From assembly GCA_025618425.1 (NCBI GenBank), contig CM046837.1, positions 28,738,232-28,802,231 of the forward strand: a DNA stretch of 64,000 nt, in the 5' to 3' direction. The position numbers were made by a program, and so were the translations under genes. Positions within the stretch are counted from its first letter, which is position 1. Every line of letters begins with the position of its first letter. A model generated the notes under the pieces. That model made no database searches. It was not told the DNA's origin and saw only the letters and a program-made list of their open reading frames with translations. Shown piece by piece: positions 46,052-57,664 of the stretch. The stretch is from Heliocidaris tuberculata. Its lineage: Eukaryota; Echinodermata; Echinoidea; Camarodonta; Echinometridae.

Positions 46052-46120
46052 TTGGAGCCACTGAAGGGCGTTAACTCTGTGTAAAATTATATGAGTTACC
46101 GCCCTTCGCCCTGGCTCCAA
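46052..46120. mobile_element. Small palindrome TTGGAGCCA...TGGCTCCAA, copy 2
   Basis: 'ttggagccactgaagggcg' + 'ttaactctgtg' faces 'gagttaccgcccttcgccctggctccaa'. It lies 270 bp before the last exon of the vestigial-like gene, next to a CAT/CGT repeat. Confidence 0.7.
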
Positions 46121-46391
46121 GCAAATTCATCCCTCTCTTTCTCTCTCCCTCTTTTTAACTCTCTCTGTCTCTGTCTCTCATCTCTTCTTTTCTTTTCATT
46201 TTCTGCCCCTTCCTTACTCCCTTCTTCTCTTTCTATTTCTCTCAATCACTCTCTAGATCTTTCCTATCTCCAAAGCTCGATCATCTATTTTGATTTCTTA
46301 CTGAACTATGTTCATAACATAAAATACGTTAAAATAAGTATCAACTGAAATATTATTATTTTTCTTTTACTTGGTTTTATTTTAACTGTAG

Positions 46392-46441
46392 GTACCACGC
46401 TAGACCCACATGAAACCAATAAGGACCTCTACTGGTTTTAG
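46392..46441 (+). CDS. vgll2: Vestigial-like cofactor, short terminal coding exon 4
   Basis: A 50-nt last exon after a T-rich acceptor, TTTTAACTGTAG, ending at 46391. Its first two bases, GT, complete the phase-1 codon left by exon 3 (G|GT, Gly 401). The peptide is then GTTLDPHETNKDLYWF followed by TAG at 46439-46441. The acidic/Lys-rich stretch ending in an aromatic pair at the extreme C-terminus resembles the conserved end of VGLL2/VGLL3 (Asp-Lys-Ser-Lys...Trp-Tyr/Phe as I recall it). Phase, acceptor quality and C-terminal similarity agree, so I infer a 416-residue product. The exon is too short for ordinary ORF calling, and the intron before it is 15.6 kb. A transcript read is needed to confirm the join. 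Confidence 0.78.
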
Positions 46442-48870
46442 ATGAGCTTCTTGGACGATATTACAACGTCACCAGCTAGAAAGCGTGGCCACGTCTGCCG
46501 GTCAACATCGTGCGAACAAGTACAGACAGATAAAAACTGAACTATCTTTTGCATGCTGCGTATACATATTAATTTTCTTTAAATGCCACTCACCATCGTT
46601 CAGAAACACTTCTGATGTATCAACAAAGACGACCAGGAATATCGTGGGTGAAGGAACATCTTTTTTTTTAAAGTTTGTGTTAAATTCTTCGCGTATGCAC
46701 GAAACAAGACCGGAAATCTTTCCATGAATGTGAATGATAATGGTGGGATGCATAATCAGAGACCATTCTTCTTTTCGCCGAATTCTGCAGAAGTTTTCCA
46801 AATCTCTTGCATGCATGCATGTATGGACTGCCGATTGTAAGATCTACGTCAGATGAGGCACTCAAGTCGAAATCAAATTGAGAAAGAGTTTATGGAACTG
46901 ATTCTGTATCAGCTTGATCGGTATTGGATCACCCTCAACCTATCTTGAAGCTAATAATTATTATTTTGATGTTTTCCACCACCAATGTGTCATTATTAAA
47001 AAAGTACATACGCAATAATAAGGTCTCAAAAGTCATGCTCTGTCACCATATTCATGACGTGCTCACCGATCATAGGACATATTGAACATAATGGATATTC
47101 GTTTTTTTTTTCTTCAAAAAACAACCTTTCTTTCCAGACTATGGAACACATGACATCTATAAACCATATCATTTATTGAGATAATAAATATATGGATGGA
47201 GTGTACTTTTTTCAGTTTTAAAATAGTCATTCGTATATGATTTACGTTTACACTATTTTGTAAAATCTTACTTAAACGCTCCTCTTTAAAAAGAAATGCG
47301 ACCGAATTGCTAGAAAAAAAATGTTGATGTGTCATTCCATAAAGACGAACCATAAAGAGAGTATAGCTTTTGAATTAGGAGACCTTCAGACTCGTTCGAA
47401 GTAATGTTATGATTCATCCTTTGAACACATTCATTAACATTCATTTATTCATTTTGATCTGAAACACGATGAAATCGCTGTTGATAATACTTCTTGAAAT
47501 GAAGTCTATAAAATCAAATTTATTTGCAACCTCGAGTCTCAAGTGTACCGAAAACCGCTACAAAATTATGTAACGTAAGTGCCAACATTTTCCATCTCTA
47601 ATTTTGTTTACTATTTTAGTAGGAAAGGCTTGCTCTATATGAACATAACTTATAAAAGGTCATTAGAGAGAAGAAATTGAAATGTTTCTGCTTTTTATAG
47701 ACAAGGCGAATGCGATACTATTTCCCCGTGATACTTTGTGCCTCAATCACTCCAGAAAACCCATTACTATCATGACGATGTTAAAACTGGAATTAATCAA
47801 GCTTCTGTGTAGCACAAAATGGCATTTAGATCTACTGCCATTTATTTAATTTATGGCAACTATTCCAGATTTTACAAAGTCAAAGTCCCGCAAAAGTACA
47901 GTTACATATTTCAAAAGGTAATTTTCTCCGTTTCAGATATGACTTTTTTGTTATCATAGTAATGGTATCTGTTTAATTTTGCGGGAATGTATTAATATGA
48001 ATTACAACCTTTTTGTCACTATTGCTCAAACAGCTTTCAAGTACTGAAGTTCATTCAAAATGTGGATTTTTAAGAAAAAATTTCATTCGAGTGAAGAAGA
48101 AAATGTTAATGAAATACATGAAGTACGATATCTTTTGGATCTTTTTTTTTCAGCGGCAAAACAATTTGTTCAGTTCACGCAAATGTAATTATTTTCTGAT
48201 TTTAGAAGGAATATTTGATTTTACATAATTTGTATGAGCAAAAGGCCTTATTTATTACCAGAGTAAGAGTTGAACGTCAAATTAAAGCACATTTTACACA
48301 ATTTATGTCAAATGGTAACATGCTTTGGTCATAATATTACCCAAGGTTTTATTTTATTTTTCATTGTTTTTGCATTAAGCAAGCATTTTTTTTTAATTAA
48401 AAGACTTTAGTTTTTCCGTTATTATGCAATCAGGATTGTGGTAATCCTGTATATTTTTTATCTTTTGCTTTTTTTTTTACACATAAAATAAAATTGGCCT
48501 TTTCTGGCATGCTCGAACAAATTGAAGAAATCCACAAAGCTCCAGAAAACTCTCTTTGTTATACTTTCGCCATTCCGTGGAGCTTGTGATATTACTTTTA
48601 TAGATGAGTAAATTCCATAAAATTATTTGTATACCTAATCAGGTAGTAAAGGCACCGTGTGAACAGGGTAAGCATTTTAGAAAATACATTTTAAACTTTT
48701 TGTATTACTCTCAGACCGCAGCATTTCCCAAGAACGAGTATTTGTTTGTTTTCTTCTTACGTGATCAAGAGCTAAGCTTAGCGTTTGTCCCAAACAAGTA
48801 CATATTTTTCTTGTTTTTATTTGTCATTTCAAGCAGCACTTTATGTAATAAACTTGCTTTCTCTCGTATG
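46442..48870 (+). other. Likely 3' UTR and flank of the vestigial-like gene
   Basis: Follows the TAG of exon 4. AATAAA signals occur at 47183, 48487 and 48847. The last is followed by T/GT-rich sequence, the usual downstream element, and is my preferred end. The stretch up to the mariner-like element at 49051 has no MITE or SINE I can identify, unlike the sequence on either side, which fits a retained transcript region. The true end is unproven. Confidence 0.4.
48847..48852 (+). terminator. Candidate poly(A) signal AATAAA
   Basis: AATAAA about 2.4 kb after the stop codon, followed within 50 bases by the T-rich stretch TCGTTTTTCTTTGTC. Alternative signals are at 47183 and 48487. Confidence 0.3.
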
Positions 48871-49050
48871 TAAATTGAAATGAGTTATCGTTTTTCTTTG
48901 TCTTTATGTCTACGTTTTATATCTTTACACCTTATACCTATTCCTTCTTCTGTTGACATTACCTGTGTGCCTTACAAACGATATGATTTATTCCACTGAT
49001 TATAGAAGATATTTCCATCATTAATGGATGGAATCTTAAATGACTCTATA

Positions 49051-50115
49051 CAGTGCGTATCCAAAAAAAGTATACCCAACTTTAGTCACTTCTAATTAAA
49101 AAGTTATAACATCTATGAGCTTGAGATTTATATCATAGTAAAGAGCAACTTATATTCTGTGTAATGATACCTTATTCATAACTTTGCTGCCACGAATGAC
49201 TGAGCAGCAGGCTTTTCGAAAAGTATTGTCAAAATCCTCTTGTACCAAGTTTGGGCTGAAGCAGCGAGTGTGGGTCAGACATGTTAGACCAATTATGCAT
49301 TAGTTACTTCAGTTGGAAAATAGTTGCTGGGTTATTTTCAATTGATTTTTTGCATATGAATAGATAAGGTGTTAAAGTCAACTCAAACTTAAGAAAGGGC
49401 TTATTACAAGCTAAATTTATGATATTTTATTTGCCATGATAACACAATCTTGGCTTCATCCCTCTTTTAAGGTAAGCCCTTTTACTGAGTAATTCAAAAT
49501 GGACAACATTTATTTGGCAAGCTATCTTCCTTCTTGAAAGTCTACTATCAATTACCTTGCTAATTCTCAACACTAGGATCCTTCTTTTTCTTCTTTTTAG
49601 TCTTTAAGGTCAGTAAAATCAGTAAATCTTTGAGTTCATGACTTTGTGCTATCCGCGAAAAACACCTTATGCAGGTGAAATGGTGCAATGGACAAATGAG
49701 CAGAGAGTATTTAGTTATCACTAGACAAGAAGTTAGAAGGCTGTTAAAATATGTTAAAGATTATGGATTGAAACAAGGTCATTTGAAAGCTTAGATACAC
49801 TGGCTCACTTTAAACAATGAAGAATTGAAGCACAAAGGAAATTCAACTGTCAAAATGATTTTAGACTAAAGTAACACATTCATATGGCTTGACTCACATT
49901 CGTTGCATTAGCCCAAACTTGGAAAAAGGGGATTTTGACAACACTTTTTTAAAAACCCTGGTGCTTAGTCATCCATGGTAGAAATGTTTTGATTGAGGTA
50001 CCACAGGACAGAAAACGAGTTACTCGTCACCATGAAATAATTTCAAATTCACATTGGTTATAACATTTGAATTAGAAGCTATCAAAGTTGGGTATACTTT
50101 TTTTTATACGCACTG
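49051..50115. mobile_element. 1,065-bp palindromic mariner-like element
   Basis: TA at 49049-49050 and 50116-50117. Ends CAGTGCGTATCCAAAAAAAG and CTTTTTTTTATACGCACTG. Long inverted arms continue inward (for example 'ccaagtttgggctgaagcagcgag' near 49247 faces 'gttgcattagcccaaacttgg' near 49903). No transposase ORF. Confidence 0.8.
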
Positions 50116-50145
50116 TATAGAGTATACCAGTCCTCGTTTCTTCTG

Positions 50146-50692
50146 TAAAGGGCAATCCAACCTTGGTATAATAAGATGATTTGTGTGAAAGCAGAAAAGG
50201 TGTTGTGAAATTTTGAAAGAAATCGGACAAGGAATAAGACTGTTATGGATGTTTGAAAATGGATCACTAAATCTATGCGAATCTCAAATTGGCAATTTGG
50301 TGAGTCGATGATTATGACATATTGACAACTCTCTTGTTTAGTATGTGAACATATTATTTTCGGTTTTCTCCGAAGATCCCTTTTCCCGCTGGGCAGTACT
50401 CGAAATATATTGTAGACAGCATATCGTTATAGGTCCTAATAAAAGAAAAAGATCATACTGAGTAATACATTTTGAAGAAAAAAAATGACATTTTAGTCAT
50501 TTTGTGTTGCAGCACAGTGACATTACCGATTCGGCCAATTTGAAGTTCCCATACGTATCAGCGTATAGTGATTACAACTTTCAAAAAATCATAACTTTCT
50601 TATTGTTTGTCCGATTCCGTTCAAACTTTCACCAATCTGCTGCTCTGACTATTCATCTTTCTGTCGGAACAACTTGCGATTAATCCCTTTAA
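50146..50692. mobile_element. Family D MITE (GGCAATCCAAC ends), copy 1
   Basis: 'aaagggcaatccaacc..ggtataat' start. 'ataactttcttattgtttgtccgatt' and the inverted 'aatcggacaaggaataagactgttat' show palindromic structure. Shared with 52266 and 63049. Confidence 0.7.
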
Positions 50693-50760
50693 CAGCTAGG
50701 AGGGGATAATATTATTATGGAGGGGAAAAATAATTGTATTATGCGTTGGATCTTGTACAG

Positions 50761-50927
50761 GGCCCTGTTTCATAAAAACTTGTTTTCAACAACAAGTTGC
50801 AATAATTGACATTATGAGATACTGAAATCCTTGCACCTGACTGGCTGAGAGCAAATTTGTTACAGAACTTTCATTAGCAGATGTTATTAATAACGAGACT
50901 TTTTACTTAGTATCATGAAACAGGCCC
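50761..50927. mobile_element. 167-bp palindromic MITE, GGCCCTGTTTCAT ends
   Basis: GGCCCTGTTTCATAAAAACT faces ...AGTATCATGAAACAGGCC. Its interior 'ctgaaatccttgcacctgactggctgagagcaaat' matches the loop of the palindrome at 33597. Confidence 0.75.
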
Positions 50928-51079
50928 CAGACTGTGTGCAAGTCTTCTTCATGGAAGGCTTTCCACATTATTTGTATCAGTATACATGTAAATCGATTTC
51001 GACCTGATCGAGAATTTTATATTAAAAAAAATATATAGTTAAGCCTTGATCGCAATTCGATTTGGGGTTTCTAGTTGGG

Positions 51080-51272
51080 TGATCCGACATAATCACGCTC
51101 CGGCGACAAGTGCTCCGGACTTTATTTTCTTTTAAATATATATATGGTTGGAGTTAGGGTTTCAATTGGGTTTTAGGTTAGGTTTAGGGGGTTTAGGGTT
51201 AGGAATTCGGTTAGTGCATAGGATATTGAACTGCGAGCAATTGTCGCAGGAGCACTTGCCGTATACAGCCCT
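51080..51272. mobile_element. Family T element with telomere-like core, copy 3
   Basis: Left 'gctccggcgacaagtgctccgg', right 'gagcaattgtcgcaggagcac', with GGTTAGGTTTAGGG-type sequence between. 50930-51080 and 51273-52234 show no gene; the latter has a 23-base C run at 52172. Confidence 0.7.
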
Positions 51273-52234
51273 GTTTACACTACGATCCAAAAAGACTCCA
51301 TTGTGATTTTGATGTCATCACGATGTTAGTACATGCATGAAATATCGGTGTTTTGACCATTTAGTGTAAGTGGACCTTCGTGAACGCATAATTCCTTTTA
51401 CTAATCAGACATGTCAAGTAATGAAACATCAAATATTTCTGTAGTTCTGCACAGTCAAACCGTCATCGCAGAGTTTCAGTTACGGACTAGCTCTCAAAAA
51501 GGCAGCAAAGAATGCAACAGGGTGTAAACTAAAATGAAAAAAAAAAAATCGGCCAGAATACTGTAAGGAAAAAAAATAGGTGCAAAACTTAAATGCCTAT
51601 AAATCCACGTGTTTATTTCTCTGACGTCCATCCAAGATTGAATGAAGATATGTAATCACCTTAACTAGTTTCCTCCTCTCGGATTTGTTTCTGAAGTTTT
51701 CAATCTATTCCATGATGAAATTCCTAGGTGTTTATTTATGGGGAATGGGGCGAGTCCAATTCATGTAACGCCGTGTTAGAAAGACAGTTCGCGTGTGCCT
51801 CACGTAACATAGAAAGGGGGAGGAATTCTTTCTTCGTTGTCGTCGTCTTTTTAAATCAATGCAAACCTTAATTTTCGGAGAGGAGTTGGACGAAATTCTT
51901 GGAGCTTACTGAAAAATGCAATAAGCAAGATGTGTTTATGTGAGCTGACATGGCGGAATCTACTCGTTTATGCTTACAGCTCCTTCGAACACGTGTTACA
52001 CGCACAACTTGTATTATTTTGATCTTTCAAGTTCACAGAGTTTATTAGACCTGAAAATAATATTCCATGCGTTTTGTAAATAATAATCGCATGTGGTTTA
52101 CACGCATAAATTTTATTTTGGACAAAATGTTGATGAAACATTACGTAATTAATGTCAAGCGCGCACCCACGACCCCCCCCCCCCCCCCCCCCCCAAAGCA
52201 GCCCCCAAAACCGGTGATGCGATATTGCGATATT

Positions 52235-53005
52235 TAATGCTCCGGCGACAATAATTGCTCTGGGCTTTAAAGGGCAATAAACCGGCAATCCAACCATTGT
52301 AATAATTTGATTTGTGTGAAAGCATAAAAATCAGAATAGCAGATTGGTGAAAGTTTGAATAAGAAAGTTATGATTTTAAAATGTTGTAATCACTACAATA
52401 ATGGGAATTTCAAATTGGCTGTATCGGTACGGTCACTGTGATGTAGTGGCGGTCAACTTTCCCATTCGCTCCAACAGACAAAATGACTTTAAAAAGTGTC
52501 AATTTTACAAAATGTATAACTCGCTATATAGGATCGTTTTCTTTTTTGAGGACCTAATATAACAATGTGCTATCTACAACATATTTTGAGTACTGCCCCA
52601 ATGGAAAAGGAGCTTAGGAGAAAACCGCACATTAATGATATTTTGGTGCAGTAAAAACGTGAGAGCTGACCGTGAAAACGTCACAATTGATTCACCAATT
52701 TGCCAATTTGAGATTCGCATATAGATGTATTGATCTCACTTGAAAATTTATAACTTTCTTATTCTTTGTCCGATTTCTTTCAAAACTTTCACCATTCTGT
52801 TTCTCTCATTCCACACAAATTAGCTTTATACAAAAGTTGGATTGCCTTTCAAAGGTGAGGGCTGGGCTTGAGATTGGGTTATATTCTAGGTTTAGGGTTA
52901 TAGGTTAGGAATATAGTGTAAGGTCCAGGATTGAAGTAGAGGATGCGACTGGTGCAGAAAATTGACGGCGGACCAATTGTCGCCGGAATAGTTCTCGTAC
53001 ATCCA
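52235..53005. mobile_element. Family T element, copy 4, interrupted by a palindromic MITE
   Basis: Left 'gctccggcgacaataattgctctgggcttta' and right 'ggaccaattgtcgccgga', with 'ctaggtttagggttataggttagg' between. The 52266-52854 element sits between the left end and the core. Confidence 0.7.
52266..52854. mobile_element. Family D MITE, copy 2, inserted into a family T element
   Basis: Left 'tttaaagggcaataaaccggcaatccaac', right 'gttggattgcctttcaaag'. Interior 'gtatcggtacggtcactgtgatg', 'ttgagtactgcccc' and 'ataactttcttattctttgtccgatt' match 63049-63608 in inverted order. Confidence 0.8.
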
Positions 53006-55600
53006 CGAAACCAAAGTGCGTAACAGTATGCAGTAATAAAGGCAGAGCAATTTTATTAGGCCTAAATGCCTAACATTAAAACAATAATTCTATTGTGAAA
53101 ATTTGGCGTTGGGGGAGATTTTGTATGCCTTTCTACGCCCTTAGACTATTTCAAACGTATAATAATTTTAAGCACTTCTGGAGGGGGAAAAGGTTGATTA
53201 AAATTATGTAGTTAATTTCAAGCCCGTATCTCTCACATCTTCCTCGCGTTCCATTCAAAGTCGGAAATAATTTGTTTGAAATGTATCATTTATAACAATA
53301 CTTTGGTATTGGAGAATTTTAACATTTAAATGTGACCCGACATAAAATAAGACTGTTTGAAACGAATTAAAAGGAGATGTAATTATTAGTTTGATAATTA
53401 AGTGAAATTCGCAGTTTTATCAAAATTAATATTTGAGTCGTAAAATTATTAGCTGCTTTTATTTGATGATCAAAATGGTCCATAATGGCACTCTTTACTT
53501 TTCAGTAAATACTTGAATTTTGAAGTTTGCATGATTTGAAGAGAATGATAATCTATTCAAAGCTATGACACGAAATATCTAGTTGCCAGTTTGTTAAACT
53601 CTCTTTGCAGAGTAGAAATTTGAGGGCAATAATTCCAATTGCTCTTTTTGAATTTTGTACCCTTTCTCTCTTCATATTCATAATTTCTATTTCTTGTAGT
53701 CCCAGGGAATCTGGAAGGGTGTTTGTTCGCGTGTTCATGATCCAATCCACCGAGTAAAACATCCATCGACAAGGCAGAACAGAACCGGGCTTAGCCCCCG
53801 CCAAAATCCCACCAACAATAAACGTAGGATTTGATCCCGCTGCCCACTAAAACACCTCCTAAATCCCAAATCAACCTTGCCTGCCTCGTAAATCTCTCAA
53901 ATTAAACCCGATGAAAAAAGCCAAGCTCGGGATGAGCATTGATTTTAGCTATAGGAAATAATCATTGGTAATCTGAGGTAATCGGGAATATTAAAAGTGG
54001 AGAGAGACGCGACGAGAAAGACCGGCAGACGACACGGGCTTTAATCAGACGAGTCATCATGGTCATCATTGGTGGGAAGACCCTTGCGCGGCTGCGCGTT
54101 ACACACCTCGTTTGACTGAAAGCCCCCTACACTGTGTTTCAGAAGCTTCGGTGTTTGATGGGTATAGATTGAGGGGATTGCAAAGGGCTTATTTCAGTAA
54201 AAATTCAGATATAAGCGATTGACCTTGAGAAATCTCCAAGGTCATGAAATACATTAGAGATGATCCGACGAGTATGTCATTACCGTGTACAATGTGGTGT
54301 TGTAGATCCAGCGAAGTTAGGTGACGGGATTCACTCTTTAAATTCTTAGCGAAACTGCCATTTTTGTCTCCACAGCGGTGAACATAATATACACTCACAA
54401 ACTAATATTTCAGCCAGGTCTTGTTTTTAGGCTGATTATTTTAATAGTGGATAGTTCTTAATGGATAAAGTCTGGTGTGCAAGCATACCGTAGATCAGTT
54501 GAAGATAATACAACGTTCTTTTCTAAAATTCGCATAATAAATCGCTGTAAACAATTGCACACTACTTGCAAAGGTGCTCAATGTATGATCTACAATTCAA
54601 TCGTCATTATTACTGAAGAACAATAAATGATAGATCATCCATTTTCATTATCCAAAGGCTGAATGCTTAGGAATATTAAACATTTCATATTTTGAATGAG
54701 TCTTCCGTTTGCTGAGATAACAGTCAGACGAAGAATAAAGAAATACGACAGAAGAATATGCATGAATAAAAAGTTATTGTTTCACATGCTAGGCCTACTT
54801 CCTCCATATATAAGATATAGTAATCTTTCAATATTATTATATATTTTTTTCGTTGAAGATTTGGATATTAGAAAAAGCGTGTAAGTATACCGAATTTCAG
54901 AGAAATAAGTGATGAAAAGAGGATGCATTTATTGCAACAGCATTACCCATGCAAAACACAAGGGCGTGGCTGCTTCACCTAATTCAACATTAAAGAAGAA
55001 AAAAGAGCGAAACCTAAAACTTTCTATAAGCCTAAGTACATGCATGATTTTAATTTTATAAAATTTCCTTTTATACGGTCACATATTGATTTCATGCAAA
55101 ACTTTATTTTTGAAGGAAAGAAATGAAGATTCACCTACTAATAAATACGCCAGAAATTTTCCTATTCTTAAAGCTTATCCAAATTAGAATAATAACATTA
55201 TACTACTGAAGATTTCTATATTCATAGTTTATTTCATATGTTTCATTGTCTCTTTCCTTTTCCGGTCCTTTCCCGGCGGTAGCTCGGAGGAATGGTGGGG
55301 GTGGGGGAGGGGACTTTAAGAGATGAGGTTATTCAAAATTATGAACGTTCCATCATTCCGATTAAGCCTATTGTGTTGGTAGGGAACATGGTTGTCTAAA
55401 ACAAGTTTGATGATGGGTAAAGATGGGGGGGGGGGGGGGGGGGCTAAATATGTACCTTATATACAACCCGACCTCTAGAGATACAGGGGAGGGATTGACA
55501 GAATATTATGGGAAGGTGTCAAAAGTTTGTTTCGAAACCGCCGCACGCTTGACCATGTTGACATCCTGCCATATCTGACAGCGAGTGAGGCGTGACTGAA
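53006..55600. other. No gene recognised; unique-looking AT-rich sequence
   Basis: 53300-53480 is dense in TAATTA/TAATTAT homeodomain-type words, and 53930-54130 is a GC-richer patch with 'gcgcggctgcgcg'. Both could be cis-regulatory, but nothing proves it. A G run lies at 55426-55443. Minus-strand ORFs here have no known motif. Confidence 0.35.
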
Positions 55601-55614
55601 CCAAGGAGGTCTCA

Positions 55615-56080
55615 AGGACCAAACTGAGTGAGGGGATGGTAGAGTGTGGGAGGAGGGTGGTAGGAGGATGTTAGGATGATGGCAGGGAATTGGAGGAGGA
55701 TGGGAGGAGAATGGGAGGAGAATGGGAGGATGATGGGAGGAGGATAGGAGGAAGATGGGAGGAGGATGGGGGGAGATGGGAGGGGGATTGGAGGAGATAG
55801 GAGGAGGATAGGAGGACGATAGGAGGACGATAGGACGATAGGAGGACGATAGGAGGACGATAGGACGATAGGAGGACGATAGGAGGACGATAGGACGATA
55901 AGAAGAGGATAGGAGGAGGATAGGACTACGATAGGAGGAGGATTGGAGGAGGACTGGAGGAGATGGGAAGAGGACAGGAGGAGAATGGGAGGAGGATGGG
56001 AGGGCATTTGAGGAGATGGGAGGAGGATAGGAGGAGAGTGGGAGAAGAATGGGAAGAGGATGAGAGGAGGGAGGAAGGCT
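55615..56080. repeat. GGA-rich minisatellite
   Basis: (GGATGGGAGGA)n-type array with an inner block (55807-55900) of GGAGGACGATA units repeated with a 27-29-bp higher-order period. Pro/Ser-rich minus-strand ORFs across it are artefacts. Confidence 0.9.
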
Positions 56081-57660
56081 CAGTAAAGGCTGTGCCAATA
56101 TGGTAGAAAGCACAGCTTGAATAACTGAAAACGTGAATGAAATGATGAGGATAGGCATAACGTAACTGCGAAAAGACGCGATTTCTGCTACTAGTATGTA
56201 TTGAAAGAATCTCTTAAGTGTATTCATAGCCCATCTTCATACCATCTTCATGTACTGGAATATGCATTTACTATACGATTATCTAAGAGAAAACGGTATA
56301 CAAAGCAGGGATGGAAACTTGTACAAAGAAATGATGGTTTGATAATGATAATTATTCTACCTGTCCATTTAAGATTTGAATTGACATAACATAAAATAAG
56401 TCCAAGGTTATATTGTGTACCCATTTATATATCTTTTTCTCTTAATGCAGCCAACAATGGTTGGTTTTTTACCTGCATGTGTGTTTACAATATTATTTAT
56501 TTTGTAAAGAATGATATTTTCATTTTAATGTATTTTTGTACTTTTTACACATTAATTAATCGACAATAAATAAGAGACATGAGATGAGTAAAATATAATT
56601 AGAAATATATGGGCTTATATATCTAGAAGCATTACAAGCATTTTATTTATCAATTTCACAAGTGCACTTTGACTTGTCTCCGTCTCTTATCTGTTCTCTA
56701 TTTTCTTACTCTTCTCCCTCTCTTCACCACAAATCAAATCTTTTTTTTTTTCTCTCTCTCTTCTTATTCTTATTTTTATCACCCCTTTAGCCATCTGTTA
56801 TTTCCTCTGTTCTCTATTAAACTCTATTTTTATCATTCTCTTCATTTTCCATCCATCTCCCTCTCCTTAAGTTTTCTAATACAATATTAAAAGGAGAATT
56901 CTGCTTAAGTACTACTGGTAATACTACAATGAATGTACTGAGAGATACTATTTTTTCAAATGAATCTTACACACAGTTGAACGACCTATCGGTCATTGTA
57001 AGACACCCATATACCTACCCCTTCATGTTTGAAAAAAAAGGTGTGAAAAGTGGGTTGTGAAAATCATATTTGTCACGGTACTCAAAAAGGGCTTTTTGAT
57101 GCCCAAGGCGTTGGGTTAAATCCATGGATATTTATAAATCAACTGGAGCACAATTACAAGAAAACAAAACGTAATGGGAATTCCATGCTCGGTGCTGTAC
57201 TATCGTATAATATGATGAAAGATTTTACGCTTTTTGATATACTATCTCCAGCTCGGTAAGGGAGTTTGTTTAAAGATGGGGAGGGGGGTATTTGAAAGTA
57301 TGAATGCAAGGACACTTGTTTTCATTTGTATAAATATGAACAGTGCAGTATGAAATTCATTGTTGAAGAACACATACTAGTAATGAAAAAGGCTTAAGAC
57401 ACTCAATAATTCGCCCTATTCTCATACCCTGACATAGTCAAAATAAATGTTTGGGGGGAAAAGAGGTAAGGAAAAGGCGGTATGATGGTAGTTGGAAAAA
57501 GAATGACAAAAGTGTCTTTCCCTATATTAATTACAGTACTAGTTGCACATGTTGACGGTAAATAATTAACAAAGATATATAAATTCATATCAATTAATAT
57601 ACGAATCATACATAGTGATGTCCGTATATTCCCCGAGGTATATCATGGTAAAAGACGACT
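56081..57660. other. No gene recognised
   Basis: AT-rich, with a CT/T-rich stretch at 56680-56880. The ORF 57050-57259 has no familiar motif. 'ggcgttgggttaaatcc' at 57107 is faintly B-box-like but has no partner A box. Confidence 0.4.
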
Positions 57661-57664
57661 TTCG

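Larger units (their letters stand above)
30780..46391 (+). other. Intron 3 of the vestigial-like gene
   Basis: 15.6 kb, GTAAAG...CTGTAG. Individual repeats are listed separately. The stretches 34000-35420, 36580-37180, 37750-38220, 38870-39440, 40380-41560, 41900-42380, 43710-44330 and 44600-45200 show no gene and no repeat family I can name, apart from short homopolymers and GA/CT-rich patches (for example 41640-41860). 44330-44580 is unusually GC- and CpG-rich for this intron. Confidence 0.65.

Noticed and set aside
14217..56080. CRISPR-like regularity in several tandem arrays
   Set aside because: Units are simple or minisatellite sequence without unique spacers, in a eukaryotic genome.
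55475..56227. 250-codon minus-strand ORF, Ser/Pro-rich, the longest in the window
   Set aside because: It is produced by the GGA minisatellite; composition follows the repeat period and there is no domain.
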